Of a stretch of DNA of 18,935 nucleotides, positions 7,361 to 14,524 are shown one piece after another. The DNA is from CAZCBN01 sp964496975. GTDB taxonomy: Bacteria; Planctomycetota; Phycisphaerae; Phycisphaerales; UBA1924. Below the pieces are notes generated by a model. The model made no database searches. It was not told where the DNA came from and was given only the letters and a program-made list of their open reading frames with translations. The translations under genes were made by a program, and so were the position numbers. Positions within the stretch are counted from its first letter, which is position 1; the number at the start of each line of letters is the position of its first letter. The stretch lies in NCBI GenBank assembly GCA_964496975.1, contig CAZCBN010000059.1, positions 1 through 18,935 of the forward strand, written 5' to 3'.

Positions 7361-8548
7361 GTGACACGCCGTTGGCCGCTCCAAGGCCTCGCGGGGGTGG
7401 TCTTCCTGCTGGTGACGGCGGCCCTGTGCCTGGGCTCGCTGCCCTTCGCGCTCGCCCCCGCGCCCGCGGCAGGCGGCGCGGCCGCCGACGCCTCGCCCGT
7501 CCCGCGATACAACGCCGGCACCCCCGCCGAGGCCCGTCTGAGCCCCGCCTGGTGGCCCGCCGACGACGATGAGCGCCAGCGCCTGTCCGCCCTGGGCCGC
7601 GAGCGCACCCGCCCCTGGCTCGGCACAGATCTCCTGGGCCGCAGCGTGCTGCTCCGCCTCCTCGCCGGCGGCGGGGTGAGCCTGGGCATCGGCCTCGCCG
7701 CCGCCGCGCTCAGCGTCGGCATCGGCACCTTGTACGGGGCCGTCGCGGCCTACGCCGGCGGCGCCGTCGACGGCTTCATGATGCGCGTCGTCGACGTGCT
7801 CTACGGCCTGCCCTACGTCCTGCTGGTCGTGCTGATCGCCGTCGCGAGCGACGCGCTCGTGGACGAGTACATCGCCCGCTCGCGCGAGCGTGAGTCGTGG
7901 GTGAAGGCCCGCATGGCGCAGGTCGCCCCGCCCGCCAGCGAAGCCCCATCAGCCAGCCAAGCCCCATCAGCCGGCGAAGCCCCATCCGCCGCCGAAACCC
8001 CCTCCCCCGAAAGCGCCCTCGCCGCCCTGCGTGCCGAGGCGCTTGAGCGCTTCCCCTCGCGCCGCCGCCTGCTGGGCCTCGATCTCGCGGGCCCGGGCCG
8101 CACGGCCCTCGACGTCGCGGCACTGCTGCTCGCCATCGGTGGCGTGAGCTGGCTCACGATGGCCCGCGTCATCCGGGGCCAGGTGCTGAGCCTGAAGGCA
8201 AGGCCCTTTGTCGAGGCGGCGCGCGCGGCGGGCGTCGGCCCGGTGCGCATCTTTGCCAGGCACCTGCTGCCGAACCTCATCGGCCCGATCGTCGTCTACG
8301 CCACGCTGACGGTGCCGCAGGCCATTCTGCAGGAGAGTTTCCTCAGCTTCCTCGGCATCGGCGTCAAGCCCCCGCTCCCGAGCTGGGGCAACATGGCCGC
8401 TGACGCGCTGCCCGAGGTCAACACCTTCCGCAGCCACTGGTGGCTCCTCGCAGCCCCGTGCACCGCGCTGGGCCTCAAGCTCCTGGCGCTCAACTTCGCC
8501 GGCGAGTCGCTCCGCGAGGCGTTCGATCCCCGGGCCCGGCCTCGCTAG
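7361..8548 (+). CDS. OppC/DppC-type ABC permease with a repeat-bearing insertion
   Basis: This is a membrane subunit of a peptide/nickel-class importer. It has a first helix (about 9-31), the family motif WLGTDLLGRS (86-95), helices at about 104-127 and 135-163, then the ATPase-coupling EAA loop EAARAAGVGPVRIFARHLLPN (285-305, a 21-residue region) and SFLGIGVKPPLPSWGNM (329-345). Residues about 165-250 form an insertion where relatives have a short outer loop. It is polar and charged and holds four hexapeptide repeats (192-215). The start is uncertain: GTG 7361 is the only usual start after the preceding gene and has no Shine-Dalgarno; CTG at 7307, overlapping the upstream stop, is an alternative. 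It is 50 bp after the sugar-type binding protein. Length from GTG is 395 residues against about 300 for simple members. Confidence 0.85.
   Translation: MTRRWPLQGLAGVVFLLVTAALCLGSLPFALAPAPAAGGAAADASPVPRYNAGTPAEARLSPAWWPADDDERQRLSALGRERTRPWLGTDLLGRSVLLRLLAGGGVSLGIGLAAAALSVGIGTLYGAVAAYAGGAVDGFMMRVVDVLYGLPYVLLVVLIAVASDALVDEYIARSRERESWVKARMAQVAPPASEAPSASQAPSAGEAPSAAETPSPESALAALRAEALERFPSRRRLLGLDLAGPGRTALDVAALLLAIGGVSWLTMARVIRGQVLSLKARPFVEAARAAGVGPVRIFARHLLPNLIGPIVVYATLTVPQAILQESFLSFLGIGVKPPLPSWGNMAADALPEVNTFRSHWWLLAAPCTALGLKLLALNFAGESLREAFDPRARPR
7934..8005 (+). repeat. Four 18-bp tandem repeats inside the permease gene
   Basis: Units start at 7934, 7952, 7970 and 7988. The first three share GCC(A/G)GC(G/C)AAGCCCCATC and the fourth is diverged. 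They encode ASEAPS, ASQAPS, AGEAPS and AAETPS. The first two copies differ at a single base, which suggests recent slippage. The period is a multiple of three, so copy-number change keeps the frame. Confidence 0.9.
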
Positions 8549-8561
8549 TCTGTGGCGTCCG

Positions 8562-8582
8562 GGCCCGCCGCGGCGGCGGGCC
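8562..8582. repeat. GC-only inverted repeat just after the permease stop codon
   Basis: GGCCCGCCGC (8562-8571) and GCGGCGGGCC (8573-8582) are reverse complements around a single base; a real hairpin would be 8 bp with a 5-nt loop. It lies 13 bp past the stop at 8548 and has no T-run. It could stabilise or attenuate the transcript between permease and binding protein. Confidence 0.4.
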
Positions 8583-8638
8583 GCGCCGGGATCCGCGCCG
8601 CGGTCTCGCGACGGCGCATCGGCGCCGCCCGAGGCCCC

Positions 8639-8674
8639 CCGACCGGTGAGCCGACCGGCAAACCGACCGGTGCC
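8639..8674 (+). repeat. Three 12-bp tandem repeats upstream of the peptide-binding protein
   Basis: CCGACCGGTGAG, CCGACCGGCAAA and CCGACCGGTGCC follow one another directly and end 18 bp before the chosen start at 8693. Read in the frame of that gene they would encode PTGE, PTGK, PTGA, so they are coding only if translation begins at the GTG at 8552. I take them as leader sequence. Confidence 0.75.
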
Positions 8675-8692
8675 GAGAGAGGTGTCCCCCGC

Positions 8693-10615
8693 ATGCAGAG
8701 CCGATTCGCGCTGAAAGACTTCGTCCTGCTCGTGCTCCTGCTCGCCGTCGGCGTCAGCGTCTGGCTCTCGATGGTGCAGGACGACCGCCGCTGGCGACAG
8801 GGCCAGGCCGTCGAGGCCAAGGTCAGCGCCCTGGAGCAGCAGCTCGCCCGCGTCGAGGCCGGCGTGCAACGCCTCGCCAGCGGCGCGCTGGTCCCCGCCG
8901 CGCCCATCGCCCCCGCGGCCAGCGCCGGGGCACGATCACCCGACGACGCCTGGGCCCGCGACGACGGCACCCCCGTCCGCCGCTTCCCGTCCCCCGCCTT
9001 CGCCGCCGATCCAACCTCCATGCCCGGCTACCGCCCCGGCGGCGAGTTCAGCGAGGTCTTCGAGTCGCAGATGCCCAAGGTCATGCCCTTCCTCTCGCTC
9101 GACGTCTACTCCCGCCGCGTCTGCGACCAGGTCTTTGACTCGCTGGGCGACTACGACCCCGTCACCCTCGACTTCGTCGGCACCCTCGCCGAGGCCTGGC
9201 AGTACGACCGCGAGGGCCGCTGGCTCCGCGTCAAGATCCGCGACACCGCCCGCTTCAGCGACGGCGAGCCCGTGAAGGCCGCCGACGTCGTCTTCACCTG
9301 GCGCAACATGATCCTCGACCCGCGCATCGAGGCCGCCCGCGAGCGCAGCATCGCCCCCGCCTTCGAGGACACCGACGGCATCGTCGAGATCGCCGACCGC
9401 GTCGTCGAGTTCCGCTACAAGACCCCGCTCTACTCAAACCTCACCCAGACCCTCGTCACCTACGTCCTGCCCAAGCACTTCTACAGCCGCTTCACCCCCA
9501 CGCAGATCAACGAGGCCACGGGCCTCCTCCTCGGCTCGGGCCGCTTCAAGCTCGACGTCGTCGACCCCAACAACCAGTGGAAGCCCGGCTCCGACTTCGT
9601 CATCGTCCGCAACGAAAACTACTGGAACGCCGACAAGCCCCCGCTCGAAAGCCTCCGCTACCGCACCATCACCGACGACCTCGCCCGCCTCACCGCCTTC
9701 GACAACGGCGACGTCGACATGATCCGCGCCTTCGAGCCCCAGCACGCCGCCAAGCTCCGCGACGCCGAGTGGCTCAAGCGCAACAAGGCCCTCGCGTGGG
9801 TGAACATGCGCTCCGGCTACGGCTTCATCGGCTGGCAGGCCGGCAAGCGCGGCGACACCGGCAAGGAAACCCCCTTCAAGGACGCCCGCGTCCGCCTCGC
9901 CATGACGCACCTCATCGACCGCGAGCGCCTCATCGAAGAGATCTACGAGGGCATCGGCGAGGTCGCCACCGGCCCCAACTACTCCAAGAGCCCGGCCTCC
10001 GACCCCGACATCGTCCCCTGGCCCTACGACCTCGACCGCGCCAAGGCCCTCCTCGCCGAGGCCGGCTACGCCGACCGCGACGGCGACAACATCCTCGAAG
10101 ACGCCGCGGGCCAGCCCTTCCGCTTCCAGTTCACCTTCGCCCAGGGCAGCGACACCACCCTCAAGGTCGCCAACTACCTCCGCGACCAGTGCGCCAAGGT
10201 CGGCATCGTCTGCGAGCCTCTCCTCACCGACTGGGCCATCTTCCGCGACATCATGGCCAACCGTTCCTTCGACGCCATCACCCTCCAGTGGTCCGCCACA
10301 AGCCCCGAGAGCGACCCGCGGCAGATCTTCCACAGCGACGCCATCCAGGACCAGGGCGACAACTTCGTCCAGTACGCAAGCCCCCGCGCCGACGACCTCA
10401 TCGACCGCGGCGTCGCCACGCTCGACGAGCCCGCCCGCATGGCTCTCTGGCGAGAGCTGCACCGCGTCCTGCACGAGGAACAGCCCTACACCTTCATGTT
10501 CTCCCGCCCCTGGATCCGCTTCGTCGACGCCTCCTTCAGCAACGTCAACACCTACCCCAAGGGCCTCGAACAACGCGAGTTCTTCCTCGGCGGCCCCGCA
10601 CTCCCCGCGCCCTAA
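8693..10615 (+). CDS. Membrane-anchored family-5 solute-binding protein (peptide/nickel class)
   Basis: This is the extracytoplasmic substrate-binding subunit. From ATG 8693 it is 640 residues. A hydrophobic helix (9-28) follows FALKDF and has no clear cleavage site or lipobox, then comes a heptad-rich coiled-coil stretch (about 36-63) and an Ala/Pro linker. The SBP_bac_5 domain runs from about 125 to 610, with VCDQVFDSLGDYDPVT (143-158), LAEAWQYDREGRWLRVKIR (165-183) and FSDGEPVKAADVVFTW (188-203) as its N-terminal signature. It is therefore probably tethered to the membrane and perhaps oligomeric. ATG 8693 is chosen because GAGAGAGG lies about ten bases upstream and the anchor helix follows at once. 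The frame is open back to GTG 8552, which would add 47 residues. It sits between two permease genes, an unusual order. Confidence 0.88.
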   Translation: MQSRFALKDFVLLVLLLAVGVSVWLSMVQDDRRWRQGQAVEAKVSALEQQLARVEAGVQRLASGALVPAAPIAPAASAGARSPDDAWARDDGTPVRRFPSPAFAADPTSMPGYRPGGEFSEVFESQMPKVMPFLSLDVYSRRVCDQVFDSLGDYDPVTLDFVGTLAEAWQYDREGRWLRVKIRDTARFSDGEPVKAADVVFTWRNMILDPRIEAARERSIAPAFEDTDGIVEIADRVVEFRYKTPLYSNLTQTLVTYVLPKHFYSRFTPTQINEATGLLLGSGRFKLDVVDPNNQWKPGSDFVIVRNENYWNADKPPLESLRYRTITDDLARLTAFDNGDVDMIRAFEPQHAAKLRDAEWLKRNKALAWVNMRSGYGFIGWQAGKRGDTGKETPFKDARVRLAMTHLIDRERLIEEIYEGIGEVATGPNYSKSPASDPDIVPWPYDLDRAKALLAEAGYADRDGDNILEDAAGQPFRFQFTFAQGSDTTLKVANYLRDQCAKVGIVCEPLLTDWAIFRDIMANRSFDAITLQWSATSPESDPRQIFHSDAIQDQGDNFVQYASPRADDLIDRGVATLDEPARMALWRELHRVLHEEQPYTFMFSRPWIRFVDASFSNVNTYPKGLEQREFFLGGPALPAP

Positions 10616-10672
10616 ACCAGCCCCCGACCCCGCCGCGTCCCCACCCGCCCCTTCCCCCGCGCGAGGCTCGCC

Positions 10673-12217
10673 ATGGCCACCTACATCATCCGACGCCTCC
10701 TGCTGATGATCCCCACCCTCATCGGCATCACCTTCCTCGTCTTCATGCTCATCGCCCTCTCCCCCGGCGGCATCGGCGCCGCTCTGAAATCCTCCGGCGG
10801 CCAGATGGAAGCCACAAGCCGCGCTGTCCAGGAGGCCTACCTCGACGACCGCTACGGCCTCAAGGACTACTACGCCGTCCAGTACCTCCGCTGGCTCTCC
10901 CGCGTCTCCCCCGTCAAGTTCGGCGTCCGCGACCAGATCGACCCCACCGGCGAGCGCGTCCGCCCCCCAAAGCCGCTGAAGGCCCCGCCCCTCCGCGAGT
11001 GGTTCGCCGAGTCGCTCCCCGCCGAGTCCCCCGAGCCCGCTACCATTGACCCCGCCGCAACCCCCGCGCAGCGCGTAAAGCTCTGGCGCGACGCCGACGC
11101 CGCCGACGCCCAGGCCCGCGCCCGCTTCGTCGCCGAGAGCGCCCGTCTCGAGCAATCGCTCGCCGCCTACGCCCGCGAGGCCGGCCTCGCCCAGGCCGTC
11201 AAGCCCGACGGCACGCTGCGCATCGACGCGCTCCGCCGCGCCGGCCCGCCGAACACCGCGAGCCCCGCCTGGCCCGCCGTCACCGAGCAAGCCACCCGCG
11301 CCCTCGCCGCCTACGACGCCGCCAACACCGAGCGCAACCGCCTCCTGGGCCTCTTCGCCGCCAAGCCCCTGCCCGAGTCGGGCCTGCCCATCATCCCCGG
11401 CGTGCTGAGCCTCGACACGCCCGACTTCGGCCGCGCCTTCAGCACAAGCCGCCCCGTCCTCGGCATGGTCGCCGACGCCCTCCCCGTCACGCTGCTCGTG
11501 AACCTCGTCGCCGTCCCCATCATCTACGCCATCGCCATCCCCGGGGGCGTGCTCGCCGCCGTCCGCCGCGGCGGCCTCTTTGACCACGCCAGCGGCCTGC
11601 TGATGATCGCCCTCTGGAGCTTCCCCATCCCCCTCGCCGGCGTGCTCTCCGTCGGCTACCTCGCCCGCAACGACCAACTGGGCCTCTTCCCCGCCTCCGG
11701 CCTCACCGCCTCCGACGCCGACGCCATGCCCTTCCTTCCCGAGTTCGACTGGATCGCCCACGGCGGCCCCGCCCTCCTCACCCGCGGCTACCTGCTCGAC
11801 GTCGCCTGGCACATCGTCCTGCCCGTCGCCTGCCTCGTCTACGGCGGCCTCGCCCTCATCGCCAAGCAGGCCCGCGCCGCCATGCTCGACAACATGAACG
11901 CCGACTTCGTCAGAACCGCCCGCGCCAAGGGCGTCCCGGGCCGCGACGTCATCCTCTACCACGTCTTCAGAAACAGCCTGCTCCCCCTCATCACCATCTT
12001 CGTCACCGTCTTCCCCACCATGCTCTCCGGCTCCGTCGTCATCGAGCAGATCTTCACCATCCCCGGCATGGGCAAGCTCGTCCTCGACGCCATCGTCCAG
12101 CGTGACCGCGAGGTCATCCTCGCCACCACCCTCATGATCGCCGCCGTCAACGTCTTCGCCCTGCTCCTCGCCGACCTGCTCTACGCCCTCGCCGACCCGC
12201 GCATCTCGTACAAGTAA
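10673..12217 (+). CDS. OppB/YejB-type ABC permease with enlarged periplasmic loop
   Basis: The N-terminus MATYIIRRLLLMIPTLIGIT with a first helix (about 9-30) ending LSPGG is diagnostic for OppB/DppB/YejB permeases. The core resumes at DFGRAFSTSRPV (251-262), with helices near 270-296, 304-330, 377-399, 435-455 and 484-505, the coupling loop TARAKGVPGRDVILYHVFRN (415-434) and the terminal LADPRISYK. Between about residues 85 and 245 is an Ala/Arg/Glu-rich, mostly helical insertion of about 160 residues, in the outer loop between helices 1 and 2. Total length is 514 residues, against roughly 310-365 for usual relatives. GAGG six bases before ATG 10673 is the ribosome site. The gene is 57 bp after the binding protein and 17 bp before the next permease. 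Confidence 0.9.
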   Translation: MATYIIRRLLLMIPTLIGITFLVFMLIALSPGGIGAALKSSGGQMEATSRAVQEAYLDDRYGLKDYYAVQYLRWLSRVSPVKFGVRDQIDPTGERVRPPKPLKAPPLREWFAESLPAESPEPATIDPAATPAQRVKLWRDADAADAQARARFVAESARLEQSLAAYAREAGLAQAVKPDGTLRIDALRRAGPPNTASPAWPAVTEQATRALAAYDAANTERNRLLGLFAAKPLPESGLPIIPGVLSLDTPDFGRAFSTSRPVLGMVADALPVTLLVNLVAVPIIYAIAIPGGVLAAVRRGGLFDHASGLLMIALWSFPIPLAGVLSVGYLARNDQLGLFPASGLTASDADAMPFLPEFDWIAHGGPALLTRGYLLDVAWHIVLPVACLVYGGLALIAKQARAAMLDNMNADFVRTARAKGVPGRDVILYHVFRNSLLPLITIFVTVFPTMLSGSVVIEQIFTIPGMGKLVLDAIVQRDREVILATTLMIAAVNVFALLLADLLYALADPRISYK

Positions 12218-12234
12218 CCCCGTTGCACCCCTCC

Positions 12235-14412
12235 ATGCCCAACACCCCGCCACAACCCCACTCGCCCACCCCGGCACGCGAAGCCCCCGCGGCCCCGGCG
12301 CTCGAAAGCGTCACCGGCGTTCAACTCGCCCGCGGCATCGGCCACCGCCCCGCCCGCGGCTTCTGGGCCGACGCGTGGGCCCAGGTCTTCCGCCAGCCCG
12401 TCGCCGTCGCCGGGCTCGTCTTCATCGCCCTCGTCGTCCTCGCCGCCGTCTTCGCCCCACTCATCGCCAGCGGCCACCCCATCCTCATCGGCCCGGCCGA
12501 CGGCCCAACCGGGCACGTCAGCGGACCAAGCCCCCTCGCGACCCTCGCCCAGCACCTGCCGGCCACGCTGCTCTCCCCCGCCGGCCTTCACCTCGCCGGC
12601 TTCACCGCCGTCTGGACCATCGCCTGGTGCCTCGCCCCCGCCGCGCTCCCCGGCTGGGCACGCCTCCTCACCGGCGTCATCCCCTTCTCACTCTTCGCCG
12701 CCCGCGTCTTCGCCGCCTTCTTCACAGACGTCCCCGCGGGCGACCCGCTCGGCGACGCGCTCCGCCCCTTCACCACCTTCGTCTCCACCGCGCCCGCCTA
12801 CCAGGTGCTCGTCGACCTCGGCGTCCTCGTCGGCCTCTTCTGGTTCGCCGGCGTCTTCGCCATCCCCCGGGCGACGCGCGTCGCGCTGGCGTGGCTCATC
12901 CCCGTCGTCGGCCTGGGCGGCCTCATCAGCCAGACCGCGCACGCCGTGAACCTCACCTCCCCCCTCGTCCGCTACCTCTCCGCCGCAGACGTCCTGCTCT
13001 TCCTCGCCGCCTTCGCCGCCCTCGCCCTGCTGCTGCCCCCCGCCCCGATGAAGCGTGGCCCGCGGGCCCTCATGCTGGCCTTCGCCCTGGGCCAGGCCGC
13101 AGCCACCATGGCCCTCGCCCGCACGGCCCACGCCGCGCTCGTGTGGCTCGGCAACGCCCACGTCATCCCCGACATCTCCCGCGCCCCGGGCCTCGTCCCC
13201 GCCGTGGTCCTCCTCAGCAGCGCCGCCGCCGCCCTCGCCCTGCTCCGCGTCGCCCCCGCGACAACGCCCCGGGGCCGCCTGCTGCTCGTGGGCCTCACCG
13301 CTGTCTTCACGGGCGCCATCACCCAGGCCCGCTGGGCCGACCCGCTCGAACGCTTTGACTACCTGGAGCGTCAAGCCGCCGGCGAGATCGTCGCGACGTA
13401 CACCCTCGTCCCCTTCAGCCCCACGCAGGGCAGCACCTCGCTCGACCATCTCCCCCCCGGCGCCACCGCCTGGCACGCCGTCATCACCGAGATCACCCGC
13501 CCCGCCCTCGCCGCCGACGCTTCCGCCGAGCCCGCCGCCCCCGCCCCCGCCGCAGAAGGCCTGCTCACCGACGACACCCGCCGCGCCGCCCTCCGCCGTC
13601 TCCGCCGGCTTGAGGGCGTCGTGCAGCAGCCCATCGCGCCCATCGTCGAGCGCTTCACCGCCGCCGCCGACGCAGGCCAGCTCCGCACCCCCGCCGACGC
13701 CGTGGCCTTCTTCGCCGCCCTCCCCGCCGACCGCCACCTCCTCGGCACCGACTCGCTGGGCCAGGACGTCCTGAGCCAGATGCTCCACGCAGCCCGCCTC
13801 TCCGTCTCCATCGGCCTCGTCTCGACGGGCCTCTCCGTCCTCATCGGCGTCACCCTCGGCGCCCTCATGGGCTACTTCGGCGGCCTCATCGAGCTCCTGC
13901 TCTACCGCGCCGTCGAGGTCTTCATGTCCATCCCCCTCCTCTTCCTCCTCATCGTCGCCGCCGGCGTCCTCCCGCGCAACACCTACGTCATGATGATCGT
14001 CATCGGCTGCGTCACATGGACCAGCGCCGCCCGCTTCACCCGCGCCGAGTTCCTCCGCCTCCGCGAGATGGACTTCGTCCAGGCCGCCCGCGCCGCCGGC
14101 CTCCCCGTCTCCAGCATCCTCTTCAAGCACATGCTCCCCAACGGCGTCACCCCCGTCCTCGTCGACGCCAGCTTCCGCATCGCCACCGCCATCCTCATCG
14201 AGGCCACCCTCAGCTTCCTGGGCCTGGGCCCCGCCAACCAGGCCAGTTGGGGCAAGCTCCTCCGCGACGCCACCGCCGACACCGGCACCTTCCAGTGGTG
14301 GCTCGCGATCTTCCCCGGCGCCGCCATCTTCCTCACCGTCTTCGCCTACAACGTCCTGGGCGAAGCCCTCCGCGACGCCATCGACCCCAAACTGAAGAAA
14401 GCCAAGGTGTAA
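12235..14412 (+). CDS. Giant OppC/YejE-type ABC permease with extra membrane segments
   Basis: The C-terminal third is a standard OppC core: HLLGTDSLGQDVLS (501-514), helices from about 525, the coupling loop QAARAAGLPVSSILFKHMLP (616-635), and LSFLGLGPANQASWG (659-673). The N-terminus has the expected first helix (56-78) ending FAPLIASGHPILI, like the YejE form. Between them (about 80-500) lies an insertion holding roughly eight further hydrophobic segments (near 119-138, 141-163, 187-209, 213-233, 248-268, 279-300, 319-338 and 347-363) and then a soluble Ala/Pro/Glu-rich stretch (380-500) with PFSPTQ at 393-398. The total of 725 residues is about twice the usual size. The start is ATG 12235, preferred over TTG 12223. 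It is tightly linked to the OppB-type gene, so the two probably form the membrane pair. Confidence 0.88.
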   Translation: MPNTPPQPHSPTPAREAPAAPALESVTGVQLARGIGHRPARGFWADAWAQVFRQPVAVAGLVFIALVVLAAVFAPLIASGHPILIGPADGPTGHVSGPSPLATLAQHLPATLLSPAGLHLAGFTAVWTIAWCLAPAALPGWARLLTGVIPFSLFAARVFAAFFTDVPAGDPLGDALRPFTTFVSTAPAYQVLVDLGVLVGLFWFAGVFAIPRATRVALAWLIPVVGLGGLISQTAHAVNLTSPLVRYLSAADVLLFLAAFAALALLLPPAPMKRGPRALMLAFALGQAAATMALARTAHAALVWLGNAHVIPDISRAPGLVPAVVLLSSAAAALALLRVAPATTPRGRLLLVGLTAVFTGAITQARWADPLERFDYLERQAAGEIVATYTLVPFSPTQGSTSLDHLPPGATAWHAVITEITRPALAADASAEPAAPAPAAEGLLTDDTRRAALRRLRRLEGVVQQPIAPIVERFTAAADAGQLRTPADAVAFFAALPADRHLLGTDSLGQDVLSQMLHAARLSVSIGLVSTGLSVLIGVTLGALMGYFGGLIELLLYRAVEVFMSIPLLFLLIVAAGVLPRNTYVMMIVIGCVTWTSAARFTRAEFLRLREMDFVQAARAAGLPVSSILFKHMLPNGVTPVLVDASFRIATAILIEATLSFLGLGPANQASWGKLLRDATADTGTFQWWLAIFPGAAIFLTVFAYNVLGEALRDAIDPKLKKAKV

Positions 14413-14453
14413 CCCCGCCACACCCCGCGTCGCGTCTCCTCAAAGCCATCGCC

Positions 14454-14490
14454 CTCCGCGTTCCTCCGCGACCCCTCCGCGGCCTCCGCG
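14454..14490. repeat. Four CTCCGCG motifs spaced about 10 bp apart
   Basis: CTCCGCG occurs at 14454, 14464, 14475 and 14484, inside the 112-bp gap between the giant permease and the ATPase gene. Read on the minus strand it is a CGCGGAG series, like the degenerate CGCAGAG-type intergenic repeats scattered in many bacterial genomes. It has no hairpin or T-run. It may be a dispersed repeat that landed in the operon. Confidence 0.6.
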
Positions 14491-14524
14491 TTCCGTTCCG
14501 TATCCCCAACCAACAGCCCACACC

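Noticed and set aside
7934..8005. CRISPR-like array
   Set aside because: The 18-bp units are directly adjacent with no spacers and are in-frame coding repeats.
9434..12277. 947-codon open frame on the minus strand
   Set aside because: Low-complexity Gly/Glu/Asp/Val/Ala translation that is exactly antisense to the binding-protein and OppB-type genes. It is an artefact of GC-rich codon use.
12688..14421. 577-codon open frame on the minus strand
   Set aside because: Gly/Glu/Asp-rich antisense shadow of the giant OppC-type permease, with no domain.
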